From Tubulanus polymorphus (lineage: Eukaryota; Nemertea; Palaeonemertea; Tubulaniformes; Tubulanidae), in assembly GCF_964204645.1 (NCBI RefSeq), contig NC_134031.1:9586501-9650500 (forward strand): a DNA stretch of 64,000 nucleotides. Direction: 5' to 3'. The position numbers were made by a program, and so were the translations under genes. How positions within the stretch are numbered: the stretch's first letter is position 1; each line of letters opens with the position of its first letter. Shown in pieces: positions 9,350-17,844 of the stretch. The notes below the pieces were generated by a model. That model ran no database searches. It worked only from the letters and a program-made list of their open reading frames with translations, and was not told where the DNA came from.

Positions 9350-10240
9350 ATGGTAGATAGTTTTCCAGAAGCTTTCCAATATAATAAATCAATTAAATAT
9401 AATATTCCTACAATAGATTTTAGTAAAGATATTTCATATAGAAATGACGTTTTAAATTCATTAATCAATTTAGATATTTATGTTACTGAAACTAATAATT
9501 TTAATGCAAAGATGGAAAATAATTAGTTATTAAAATCTAATATGAAGTATTGGCAGAACCAATTAAATTTTGCAGTTTATTGTGCAACAACAGGATGTGG
9601 AATTAGTTGGAATGATCATTTGAATAATTCTAAATATAAATTAATTCAAAGTTTATTTAGATTCCATACTTATTTTCAAATACGATTAATATTAAATGAA
9701 TTAGAGGCTCCTTTACCAGGATCTAGATATTTTAAAGAATTAGATAATAATATCAATTTATCAAAGTTTTAAAATAAAATTTGCGATGAATTTAATATAG
9801 ATATAAATCATTCTGATTTTAGAACAAAACTTGGGACAATAAGGTCACTTCCTTGCCCTAAAAAGATTGTAGAGTATTGTACGCTTCCCATACCATCTAA
9901 TAGTTTTCATAATATCTATAATAATAAATTAGGTTATAGTAAAATAGAAACTTTGGATTTAGAAACATTAAATTTCAATCAATTACCGAAATTCTATGAT
10001 AATTTAAAACAAGAAAACAATAATGGTTGGGTTTATTTTATTTTAGCAAATAGTGAAGGTTTTACTAAAGCTGGTATACAAAGAATAAATCAATCAATTA
10101 GAACTTATTTGATATGTATTCTAGGTGCGCAAGTTAAAACAAGATCCCCAATAATTGGAAATTTAAAAACATAATTTGATACACAAAAACAATTTAAAGT
10201 TTTATTTGAAGATTCCATTCATAATGATAAAAATAGATCA
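9350..10240 (+). pseudogene. CATTGCG protein, conserved Polinton virion-module gene, copy A
   Basis: This gene of about 400 codons is split into open pieces (9,350-9,526, 9,527-9,772, 9,773-10,174) by stops in one frame. Visible motifs are FPEAFQYNKSIKYN, then LNFAVYCATTGCGISWNDHL, then FRFHTYFQIR, then a region with WVYFILANSEGFTK(A/P)GIQRINQSIRTYL. Proteins with the CATTGCG motif are frequent next to Polinton capsid genes in invertebrates. I cannot assign a role; a structural or vertex-associated part is a guess. The gene is cut at about 10,240, where it runs into the ATPase C-terminus. Confidence 0.55.
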
Positions 10241-10433
10241 AGATTTTAGGGAGAATATTAGATTTTTAGTATTATTCTACAATAAAGATAGGAAATCGAT
10301 GAAAAATGCACTGGAGGAAAATGATATTATTCCACATGATTTACATAATGAATATATAGATAAATTGAAAAATGAAAACAAATCAAAATTACTATTTCGA
10401 TTACAACACCCATTTAAATATGAATTTATTTAA
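10241..10433 (+). pseudogene. Packaging ATPase C-terminal fragment
   Basis: Directly after the CATTGCG gene the frame shows DFRENIRFLVLFYNKDRKSM and a C-terminal helix ending in KYEFI, matching the ATPase ends at 15,327 and 30,486. The N-terminal ATP-binding half is missing. The junction (GATAAAAATAGATC then AAGATTTTAGGGAG) is a clean fusion, so this is a recombination scar, not a natural gene. Confidence 0.8.
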
Positions 10434-10630
10434 ATTCAACTAGCTTGTTAATCTAGTATATTTTCAGTTACATTCTAGTTAAATTTTAGTTATTGGCAGT
10501 TGAAACATAAAAATATATATAAACGACAATATTTCAACTAGCTTGTTAATCTAGTATATTTTTAGTTACATTCTAGTTAAATTCTAGTTGAATTCTAGTT
10601 GCAACAACACAACTAATTTGTTTCTTATAT
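10434..10630. repeat. Short-repeat array after the ATPase end (TTCTAGTTAAA type)
   Basis: A block of about 70 bases beginning CAACTAGCTTGTTAATCTAG occurs twice (10,437 and 10,536). Inside and after it are repeated (A/T)TTCTAGTTAAA and TTCTAGTTG units. There is no coding content. The position directly downstream of an ATPase C-terminus matches the arrays at 14,820 and 30,490, although the repeat sequence is different. Confidence 0.7.
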
Positions 10631-10632
10631 AA

Positions 10633-11172
10633 ATGGGAGGTGAAAAGAAAATAAAATCTAAAAATAGTGATGTTCCAATTGAAAAAACTTTGGATGATTT
10701 AGGTATAACAGAAACAAAATTAGCGTCAGATAATAATGGTGCTTTAAATGATATTACTACAAACAATAATTATGAATATTATCTTTATTGCAAACATCAA
10801 TTAGAAATATTAATAGCATCTGGGTAATGTAAAAGTTTTATTAGTAAAAATTTAACTTATAATGAATTAGATACAATGAAATCAGATGAAATTATTAAAT
10901 TATTTAAGATTTATGAAACTGCGAGAATAGCTAGAATTAATGATGCGTTATCAGAAAATGTAGTAAAAGGTTATAGTAAATTATGTAATTATATGCTGCC
11001 AATTCGAGATGAAAATAGATTATATTCCGATTTAAAAAATGATTATTTAGTTATGACTGATTTAAATAAATGGATTGGATATTTATAATTTCAATTAGGT
11101 GGATTTATGACGCTATTATCAACTGGAGTTATAACATTTTCAAATATTGAAAGTAAAATTTTTCTACAATAA
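10633..11172 (+). pseudogene. Viral gene B (IEKTLDDLG protein), copy 3
   Basis: The product starts MGGEKKIKSKNSDVPIEKT. It is open to 10,827 (TAA), resumes at 10,828, and meets a second TAA at 11,086, after which the hydrophobic segment GGFMTLLSTGVITF and a short end follow to the TAA at 11,170. That TAA directly abuts the next ATG. Motifs YEYYLYCKH, LFKIYETARIARIND and YSDLKNDYLVMT are shared with 222-824. The protein is mostly helical with a likely C-terminal anchor. Function is unknown. Confidence 0.6.
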
Positions 11173-11541
11173 ATGAGCGAAGTGGAAGAGGTGAAAGGAT
11201 TAACTGTGAAGAAAAAACCGAGAACTCAGAAACAAATTGAATGGTCTCGACAATTAGGAATTAGATCAAGAGAATTTAAAAAAGCTATAAAAGAAAAAAT
11301 AAATGATAATGATGTTAATAAAAATGGTGAAAATATTGTTATTTCTACTCCTTCTGGTAATAGAATATTTGGTAGATATTCATATTTTACAACTGGATTC
11401 GTAATTGTATTCATTTTGATTGGTTGTAGTTGGTATAAGAAATCAAATAAAATCTATGATATTCATAATTCTGAAACTACTGCTATTAAAAATGAAAATA
11501 CTTCTGAAATTCCAAAATTAACAACAACAAAAATGGATTAA
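11173..11541 (+). CDS. Basic small membrane protein (122 aa), intact copy
   Basis: The ORF is intact. The N-terminal half is strongly basic (KKKPRTQKQIEWSRQLGIRSREFKKAIKEK in part), followed by a Ser/Asn-rich linker, one hydrophobic span at about residues 74-90 (FTTGFVIVFILIGCSWY) and a polar tail of about 30 residues. This layout suits a single-pass membrane protein with a nucleic-acid-facing basic head. The start is TACAATAAATGAG, immediately after the stop of gene B. Two broken copies at 1 and 6,440 keep the same neighbour. Function is unknown. Confidence 0.6.
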   Translation: MSEVEEVKGLTVKKKPRTQKQIEWSRQLGIRSREFKKAIKEKINDNDVNKNGENIVISTPSGNRIFGRYSYFTTGFVIVFILIGCSWYKKSNKIYDIHNSETTAIKNENTSEIPKLTTTKMD

Positions 11542-11714
11542 TATTTTAGAAAAAAAGCAAAAAAATAATTTTATTTTAATTAATTGAATATCTCACTACT
11601 TTTGTCTATCTACGCGGAGCAATTTAATTGTCCAGATAAGTCATTTCGGATTCTTGATATTCATTATTTTTATTTTTTTATTTTCATTTTTGTATTATTT
11701 TATTTCTTAATTAT
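11542..11714. other. AT-rich intergenic spacer
   Basis: It lies between two convergent viral genes. T-rich and A-rich runs are present. I see no gene, repeat or hairpin of note. Confidence 0.5.
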
Positions 11715-12032
11715 TTAGTCAACAACTTCTAAATCATTATGCCCGTCTTCATTTTTCCCATGGTAAATTATTTTAAATCCTTCTAAATCTTTTAATTCCT
11801 CTATACTCAATGCAACCCATTTATCAGGTAAAAAGACTCGCGTTGTACTAACATTACAGTAACTTAAATTTGCTGATATTTTATCTCCATATTTAGTTTT
11901 TACCTTTTCTAATTTCAATATTTTGTGTTCAATTTCTTTTGTAACATCGACTAACTTTTTTATTTCAAATTGTTTTTTGTTGGTCTTATTCTGTTATTTC
12001 TTGTTGCTAAGAATGCTTTTCTATCTCCCATT
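11715..12032 (-). pseudogene. Small paralogue of the MESK early protein, one frameshift
   Basis: The gene starts MGDRKAFLATRNN after AATAAATGG-type context and has one frameshift near 11,965; the C-terminal 67 residues are open. It shares with the protein at 17,845 the order: KYGDK, a beta-like stretch, (F/Y)LPD(K/R), LS-E-L--L, then IYHGKNEDGHND. The gene family is unnamed to me. The alternating hydrophobic pattern would suit a small beta-barrel nucleic-acid binder, but this is a guess. Confidence 0.55.
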
Positions 12033-12039
12033 TATTACT

Positions 12040-12489
12040 TGTGGTGATGCGTGGTCTGAAAACGCCATATTACAATTACTAATAGTTATCATGAATGAAT
12101 CGAAACCCAATCGCGATATGTCAATGCCATTTAGTGTGCGTAAGAAACTCTGCTATCAGGATATAATTAACGGATTAAAAAATAGAATCAACGTGAGTAA
12201 AATGCATGAAATCTAGATTACTGAAAACAAATGTTTCATAACTGCGAAAGATGAAGAGACGAGAAATCTGTTTGCAAGCCACCCCATCGAAATTCTGGGG
12301 TTTTCGGTAACATTACAAGATGCAAATCTACAACTGATTAATTTCAATATCGTGGATGCCTCGATTGAAATGTCCGACCAAACTATTATAACATTTATAT
12401 CAAAGTTTGGAAATTATGTACATGGTTCAATTAAACGTGGAATCATCAAGGCACGGAAATCTTTACTTGAACTCGTTATCTCCACTTAA
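12040..12489 (+). pseudogene. RRM-like / ZCCHC3-type retroelement ORF1-like fragment
   Basis: A frame with one internal TAG (12,214) contains ITAKDEETRNLF, then a hydrophobic INFNIVDASIEMSDQTIITFISKFG segment (given in part here), then GSIKRGIIKAR. The order (residues like TAKNEETR, an N-x-V-DAP-like strand, then a helix with a KYG end) resembles the fold upstream of CCHC knuckles in animal ZCCHC3-like and LINE ORF1 proteins. Base composition is visibly less AT-rich than the viral genes on either side, which supports a foreign insertion. No knuckle is seen. Identification is tentative. Confidence 0.35.
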
Positions 12490-12560
12490 GTAAAATAACT
12501 GGAACAGCTCCTAACTATACAAAAATCGGTGATTATTATGTCAGAATTTTCTAGAATGAT

Positions 12561-12702
12561 AGTAATTAGATAATAGTTGTTTCAAATCAAAGGTCGAGCT
12601 CATAAAAAATAAAAATAAATTCTCGCACGCTCGAATTTATTTTTATTTTTTACTCACTCAACCTTTCAATCTTTAATTTGAAACAATTATTATCTAATTA
12701 CT
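12561..12702. repeat. Hairpin capping the early module, copy 2
   Basis: This is an inverted repeat from AGTAATTAGATAATA to TATTATCTAATTACT with arms of about 60 bases. They contain AATCAAAGGTCGA and its partial complement, and the centre is AATAAATTCTCGCACGCTCG followed by AATTTATT. The right side leads into the early promoter and the MESK gene; the left side is the unrelated ORF1-like fragment. Confidence 0.88.
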
Positions 12703-12769
12703 CTAATAATTCCATATTTATGAATATAATATTTCTAAAATAAATTCTAATAAAAAGTTTATACAATAA

Positions 12770-13130
12770 ATGGAGAGTAAACACGTACATAGTGAGAACA
12801 ATAAATCATTCTTAGATAGAATTAAAGTTACTACAAATGCTAAATCAGTAGATTATAAATCTCAAAAGTTAACTGAGTAAACAATTCATAAGAAATATTC
12901 AATTACTAATATTGAAACAACTACTAATAAATATGGTAATAAATTACTAATTCATCTAGAAAATGAAGGATTGAAAGGTACGGTAATAAATATAAATTTA
13001 GAACATATTTAGCAGATAGATTTCATAGATTATCTAGTGAATATCTAGAAGAATTATGGTCTGGTGATTTCTATTTTTAAATATAAATGTAAGAATGAAA
13101 AAGGGCATCATGATATAGATTTCGAAAAAT
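12770..13130 (+). pseudogene. MESK early protein, copy 2 (broken)
   Basis: It starts MESKHVHSENNKSFLDRIK, nearly identical to 17,845, but an in-frame TAA after about 35 codons and frameshifts break it. The conserved end (KNEKGHHD then DFEK) is still visible. Its upstream sequence repeats the early box with TTCTAAAATAAATTCTAATA. Confidence 0.7.
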
Positions 13131-13164
13131 ATAAAATCAATTTAATAAAACATTTATATGATAA

Positions 13165-13417
13165 ATGGAAGCAAATAAGAAGTACTACTGTCCAACATGT
13201 AAAATCAATATAGATAAATCTCAAAAAGCAAGACGTAATAATACTATATCTGACTTAGAGAATAAATTGAAATTAGAATATAAAGATGATATATTAGAAA
13301 CTAAATTAAATCTAAAAGTCATGTTAGAAATATTAATAATGATATTTCAGGTGAAGATTATTTTGATAAAGATAATGATAAGAAACAAGGTACAATTAAA
13401 ACAATAACAAATTAAAA
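13165..13417 (+). pseudogene. Zinc-finger/PolB N-terminus, copy 2 (truncated)
   Basis: The product starts MEANKKYYCPTCKINIDKS with the first C2H2 finger and the EYKDDILETKL helix. A deletion removes the second finger. The gene is cut at 13,418 by the TATAGCTGC end of a Helitron-like element and does not resume on the other side. Confidence 0.75.
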
Positions 13418-13471
13418 TATAGCTGCAAAGCAGCGATAACGGGTTTTCTGCACAGTCTTAGAATCCTGTTC

Positions 13472-13590
13472 AACGGTGGATTTCGACAAAGCATTTGATA
13501 AGGCACAACATAAGCCATTACTAAACATGCTATTAGGAAACAGTATCAATGATAGGTCGCTCAAATGGCTCAGCAGTTACCTCTGAACGA
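13472..13590 (+). pseudogene. Reverse transcriptase fragment (non-LTR type)
   Basis: Translation gives VDFDKAFDKAQHKPLLNML and then WLSSYL after a short polar stretch. DFDKAFD is the RT domain A block, and H-LL followed by W-SYL fits the next segment of CR1/L2-like LINE reverse transcriptases. The rest of the domain is absent. It is probably a passenger inside the surrounding element. Confidence 0.55.
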
Positions 13591-13699
13591 AAACTTGTAG
13601 CCGAAATCAACGAACTGCCTCATCTTGGAATAAGTCGGTCTCACTAGTGGAGTCACGCAAGGTAGTTTCCTAAGTCGTCTTTTGTTTAATGTCCTGACA

Positions 13700-14190
13700 A
13701 ATGAAATATACAGGACCGAGTAAATTTCCAAAACGACCTTAACACGCCATTCGACCAAAAAACTTAATGTTTCGACAAGAAAATCTTGTTCGAATGCAAA
13801 CAATTCTGTTTGATCGAGCAATACACTTTTTGTTTGAACCAAAACTTTTATTCATTCTGTTTTTGTTGAAATGAAAAACTTTTTGTCCCGGCAAAAAATT
13901 TGGTTGAGCGAAAACAATTTTTTTCGAACGAATATTTGAATGAAAACAATTCTGTTCGATTGAACGAAATACTTAATACTTTTGTTCAGAAACTTCTAAC
14001 AATATACTTGTTCGAACGAAAAACTTAATGTTCTGACAAGAAAATTCGGTTCAAATTATAACGATCCTGTTTGATCGAACGATTGTTCGAACGAAAACCT
14101 TTCGTTTGGACAAAAAAAAAGTTTATTCAGCTTTGTTCTAACGATTGTTTCAAATTGGTTCAATCGAACAGAATATTATTAGTTCGAACG
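13700..14190. repeat. Degenerate repeats of TTCGAACGAAAAC
   Basis: Variants of GTTCGAACGAAAACTT, TTCGTTTGAACAAA and GTTTGATCGAACGA recur on both strands at irregular spacing of about 20-40 bases. The field is partly palindromic because TTCGAA is its own complement. The minus-strand ORF at 13,570-13,842 is a by-product of this repeat. Confidence 0.6.
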
Positions 14191-14199
14191 AAATCGCAA

Positions 14200-14470
14200 T
14201 TTTCGGTGCAAGTCGGTTGCGATACGATTGTCAGTAACTGTTTGCGACTATAGTTTCTGCCAGTTGCAAGAGCGCGTAGGTCAGTTGTGACAGTCGTGTC
14301 GCGTAGAATAAAGTAGAACACGTGCGACTCCTTGTGACTGGCGTTGCTGACAGTCGCGACCCGTCGCAAGGGAACGTAGGTCGATGAGTCGTTGCAACAC
14401 AATCGTCGCTGGCGGTCGCAGTGAATGGCGTCACAGTGAGTCACAAGCCGTCGCAAAGCCGACCTACGTC
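14200..14470. repeat. Degenerate GTCGCAA / GTTGCGAC repeats
   Basis: Many short variants of GTCGCAA, CAGTCGCGAC, GTTGCGAC and CGTAGGTC recur, with CGTAGGTC seen at 14,274 and 14,376 and its complement GACCTACG at 14,461. Long ORFs on the minus strand here are repeat artefacts. No function is evident. Confidence 0.5.
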
Positions 14471-14819
14471 TGGCTTAAGTAATAATAATAATAACTGTCA
14501 TTTATATAGTTTTGCGAAAAGGGGATTCTTCGGCCACTTCTATAACCGATCCTTTTCGTTGTCACAATTTATGGCGACGCAGCACCGAGGCATCGTTCAA
14601 AATAACTTTAAATATAGCGAGGAAATAGTTAACTCGCCTGCTGCAAACGCGGTCAAAGTCAAAGCAGTGCCCCCATGACGTCACGTAATCAAGCCTCGTT
14701 CTCGATCACTTTCTTTGCCATAAGGTTGCTAAGGCCCAAATACCGCTAATTAGTCGTAATTTTTGATTTTTTTTTGCGAATCACGATTTAATGGCTTAAA
14801 ACAATAGAATGTCGATAAA

Positions 14820-15326
14820 ATGAATTAAGTTTGAATAAAATTTATTTAATTCATATAATCCCTTTAATATATATATATTTCTATTAAATTAAACGTAAAC
14901 TACTATTTAAACGTAAACTATAAATATTTGAAAATAGTTTTTACACAATTTATATTTAGAATAATTATTGTAAAACTATTTATATATCTATATACTAGAC
15001 GTACCTAAGATTCTTGAAAGAATTCTTGGAAGAATAAAATATGAAATATTTTAAAAAATAATATGAATTGATTGTCTAGAAAATAATTAGAAATATAAAT
15101 TTGATATATATTTGTAACTTATTCAAACGTAAACTATAAACATTTGAAAATAGTTTTAATATAATTTATATTTAGAATAATTATTGTAAAACTATTTATA
15201 TATCTACATACTACAAACTATTTATATATCTATATACTAGACGTACGCAAGAATTCTTCCAAGATTCTTACCAAGATTCTTACTCGTACGTCTAGTACAT
15301 AGATATATAAATAGTTTCTATAAATT
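14820..15326. repeat. Viral intergenic repeats and inverted repeat after the ATPase
   Basis: A block of about 130 bases (AAACGTAAACTATAAATATTTGAAAATAG through AAACTATTTATATATCTATATACTAGACGTAC, given here only by its ends) occurs near 14,910 and again near 15,125. At 15,213-15,320 AAACTATTTATATATCTATA plus ACTAGACGTACG faces its complement, with AAGAATTCTTCCAAGATTCTT in the middle. This makes a large stem. It lies directly downstream of the minus-strand ATPase. Confidence 0.72.
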
Positions 15327-15951
15327 TCATTTCATAAATTCATATTCATATGGAATTTGAAGTCTCAAAAGTAATTTGGAACCTTTATTATTTTTTAATT
15401 TATTTATATATTCATCATGTAATTCAGTAGGTATAATTTGATTTTCTTGTACTTGGATGTTGATCGGAGATTGTTGCATAGATTTTCTATCTTTATTGTA
15501 GAATAAAACTAAAAATCTAATATCTTCCCTAAAATCTTTAAAAATTGAATAATACTTTGGATTCGAAACCCAAGTTGTTATTCCAAAATGTCTCCCAGAA
15601 AAAAGGTAAATCGCATAGTTCACTTTCTCTAACTTTTGAATCATGTAAATTAGCACAATCATCTATAATGAATAATGTATTTGATCCTTTATAAATATCG
15701 ATTGCTATTTTAAAACAATTATCTTCCACCGTTTTAGAATCTAATATAATAAACTGTCTATCTTTTAAAACTATATCCCTATTATATGTTTGATTCATTT
15801 CATAAGTAGGGCAGAATAATATTATATTATCAAAATGATTCTTATAAACAGTTTCTAATAAATCTAATATAAAATGTGTTCTACCACAATGTGTTACTCC
15901 AGTAACTAACATATTATGTGGTTCAAATATAAATAAATCTTTATTATTCAT
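15327..15951 (-). pseudogene. Packaging ATPase (A32/FtsK-HerA-like), minus-strand copy
   Basis: It starts MNNKDLFIFEPHNMLVTGV. The P-loop reads GVTHCGRT, so the catalytic Walker A lysine is replaced by arginine; Walker B is TLFIIDDC. A frameshift near 15,600 moves the second half to another frame, which carries FGITTW and KDFREDIRFLVLFYNKDRKS and ends at 15,327. The family pumps DNA into preformed capsids and is universal in Polintons and NCLDVs. Length (about 205 residues) is normal for Polintons. The integrase C-terminus lies directly upstream, as in the plus-strand copy at 29,875. Confidence 0.88.
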
Positions 15952-15954
15952 TTA

Positions 15955-16306
15955 TTCTTTAATTTTACTAGATAAAATCCATTCATTAAATTAATCATCA
16001 TACCCTTTATATTTCACCAAAGAATATTTCTTACCACGCAACGTTTTTGTTTTCAATACCTTTTCTATTTTGTATTCTATATCATCAGGATTTGGTACAA
16101 GTGATAATTCTTGTTCATAAAAATAACGAAATATTTCTTCATCTTTTAAATCTTCTTATTTATAAACAAATGGTTTAGTAAATATTATTTTTTTTAATTT
16201 TAAATATTTCTTCAGTAAAATTTGGAGTATAACACTAAAATGTTTTTCGATATTTAGATATTGTAACATGTTGTCCTATTTTGAATTCAGGTTCTCCAAA
16301 ATCATG
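15955..16306 (-). pseudogene. Integrase C-terminal part with chromodomain, copy 2
   Basis: Broken frames match the last third of the integrase at 29,520-29,874: HDFGEPEFKIGQHV-like, then LEDLKDEEIFRYFYEQELSLVPNPDD-like (described by position only), then the chromodomain with KVLKTK and YKGYDD. The catalytic DDE core is missing. At 16,306 the sequence switches to the THAP exon in the opposite orientation. Confidence 0.75.
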
Positions 16307-16436
16307 AGTGGTCGAAATTCGTATCTAGTAAGCGGCAAGACTGGAAGCCGGCGGAATCGAGGCACTTGTGCTACAAACATTTCCAGGACGGGTGTTTCGC
16401 AAATCTTTTGCAGTATGAAATGGATTTAGCTGATAT
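16306..16436 (+). pseudogene. Exon encoding the C-terminal half of a THAP zinc finger
   Basis: The frame reads RQDWKPAESRHLCYKHFQDG and continues to LADM, matching the W-x-P ... C-x2-H-F part of THAP (C2CH) domains. The exon ends at a perfect splice donor GTAAGT at 16,437-16,442. THAP domains bind DNA in P-element-type transposases and derived host proteins. The 5' half is lost at the junction with the viral integrase, and no following exon was recognised. Confidence 0.6.
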
Positions 16437-17278
16437 GTAAGTACCATAATAGTTTGCCCTCAACCCTATCAGATTTATCATCATGGACTCTGCTCAATAG
16501 AATTCGGGATGAAAATCTTTCTCTGATTTTTAAGGTTGAAGGTCAATCGATATCTTTCATGTATTAACCTTGCGATTAATTTAGAATATCAATTATCCTA
16601 TTATTAAATCGTTGAACACCCACACTCACTTGTGCTATCGTGAAATTATCAATTTATTCAGATCTGCCAGATTCGGATTACTCATTTCCGATTCTCCCGT
16701 ACGTGTCTCACTGAATGCACGCATACAGCCGTGGCGTGTACACTCGAGTTAGGCCTCCACGCAGGAACAGCTGAGTCGCTGGGGCAAATCAATTACCACG
16801 AGCGAGGTCGACATAAATCATATACAGCTAGTCTGAATGTCAACCAGTCGTTGTTACGGGTGTTTGGGAACGACTTCTACATTATGAGAATGCCGGATTG
16901 CTAGCGTATCTATTCAACACCCGAATTGCTCGGGTTAGTTTTACTACCAACCGGTGGCGCTGGTAGGTAAACTCCAGGGCCGAAATACCAAATTCCTTTT
17001 CGGATCCAAGCTCCAGGGTCGAACTACACCCATAAAACTAACGACGACACCAGACGTATAATATTACAACGTACGTACATTTATTAAAGTACTGTGGCTG
17101 GGACTGACTGGTCAGTAAACAGATATTTATATAGGTACAGTTTATAGGGGTAAGTCAAGTATAAACACTGAATGATTCACACTGAACAGACCGAAGTCAG
17201 AATACCAAATAAACACTATACATACAACAACTATACAATAACTGGGTAACACAACTGGGTAACAGGTAGAACACACGA
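16437..17278. other. Non-coding stretch, possible LTR region upstream of the Gag fragment
   Basis: Base composition is balanced and unlike the virus. A repeated pair CTCCAGGGCCGAAATACC / CTCCAGGGTCGAACTACA is seen near 16,970 and 17,010. It is followed by an AT-richer part that leads to the Gag-like frame. I see no clear LTR ends or primer-binding site. Confidence 0.35.
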
Positions 17279-17614
17279 AGATGCCAGAACTTGGTTTAAA
17301 AAATTCGAGCAATATGCACTTTTTGCAAATTGGGCTGAGGAAAAAAAATTAAAAGCATTCCCTTTGTATATGGAGGGCCTAGCATCCAAGTGGTATTGGA
17401 ATAATCATTTAGGGGAAGCAGAATATGGGAATAAAGACGGTGAGGTTGTCTTAATCAGAAATGCACAAAAATGGGAGAATTTGGCAGATTTGAAAACTGA
17501 TTTTTTGGAAAATTTGATTCTAAACAGACGAGATGGTTAAATGAACAAAAATTAAGTGCACGCCCTCATCGTATTGGAGAAAGTTTAGATGATTACATAA
17601 CAGACATTAATGCC
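17279..17614 (+). pseudogene. Retrotransposon Gag fragment (Ty3/gypsy-like)
   Basis: The frame shows DARTWFKKFEQYALFANW, then KLKAFPLYMEGLASKWY, then LKTDFLE; after a one-base shift it continues ARPHRIGESLDDYI. The W-F--FE-Y ... K---FPLY--G-A--WY pattern is the capsid region of Ty3/gypsy-type Gag. It is truncated exactly at the start of the hairpin at 17,615. No protease or RT follows. Confidence 0.6.
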
Positions 17615-17751
17615 AGTAATTGGTAATGTGTTTGTCCAGGCCAATGGTCGAGAGGTCGAGTGACTAGAAAAATAAATTCTCGCACGCTCCAATTTATTTT
17701 TCTACTCACTCGACTCAACCTTTGGCCTAAACAAACACATTACCAATTACT
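17615..17751. repeat. Hairpin capping the early module, copy 3
   Basis: The inverted repeat runs AGTAATTGGTAATGTGTTTG to CAAACACATTACCAATTACT with arms of about 60 bases. The arms contain AGGCCAATGGTCGA and the matching TCGACTCAACCTTTGGCCT, and the centre is AATAAATTCTCGCACGCTCC followed by AATTTATT. The central motif is shared with copy 2. The left flank is a Gag gene; the right flank is the early promoter and the most complete early module. Confidence 0.9.
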
Positions 17752-17784
17752 TTAATATTCATATATATGAATAACATATAAATG

Positions 17785-17835
17785 AATAAAATATATAAAT
17801 GAATAACTTCTAAAATCAATTTTAATAAAAAATAT
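17785..17835 (+). promoter_or_regulatory. Early-type promoter box upstream of the MESK gene
   Basis: The block GAATAACTTCTAAAATCAAT followed by TTTAATAAAAAAT lies 10-45 bases before the ATG. Nearly the same block precedes the zinc-finger/PolB gene at 18,190-18,225, its minus-strand copies near 40,480-40,530 and 3,355-3,400, and in weaker form the MESK copy at 12,735 and the HNH gene copies. Conservation between copies that have otherwise decayed suggests a promoter, but relatedness by descent is an alternative. Confidence 0.5.
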
Positions 17836-17844
17836 GTTATTAAA

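Larger units (their letters stand above)
13418..14820 (+). mobile_element. Helitron-like element, left end clear, right end unclear, with captured sequence
   Basis: The left end is TATAGCTGCAAAGCAGCG then ATAACGGGTTTTCTG, identical in type to 3,979. No matching right-end AGGGTTTTC hairpin was found before the viral repeats resume near 14,820. The interior is much richer in G and C than the virus. It holds an RT fragment (13,472-13,590), two degenerate repeat fields, and a stretch with AATAATAATAATAACTGTCATTTATATAG near 14,480 of a kind often seen in invertebrate repeats. Confidence 0.5.

Noticed and set aside
14160-14456. Minus-strand ORFs of 67 and 98 codons
   Set aside because: They lie in a degenerate GTCGCAA repeat field and have no domain or protein-like hydrophobic pattern.
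14421-14678. 85-codon ORF near the end of the 13.4-kb element
   Set aside because: The composition is plausible, but there is no recognised domain, no splice sites and part of it lies in repeats. I cannot support it as a gene.
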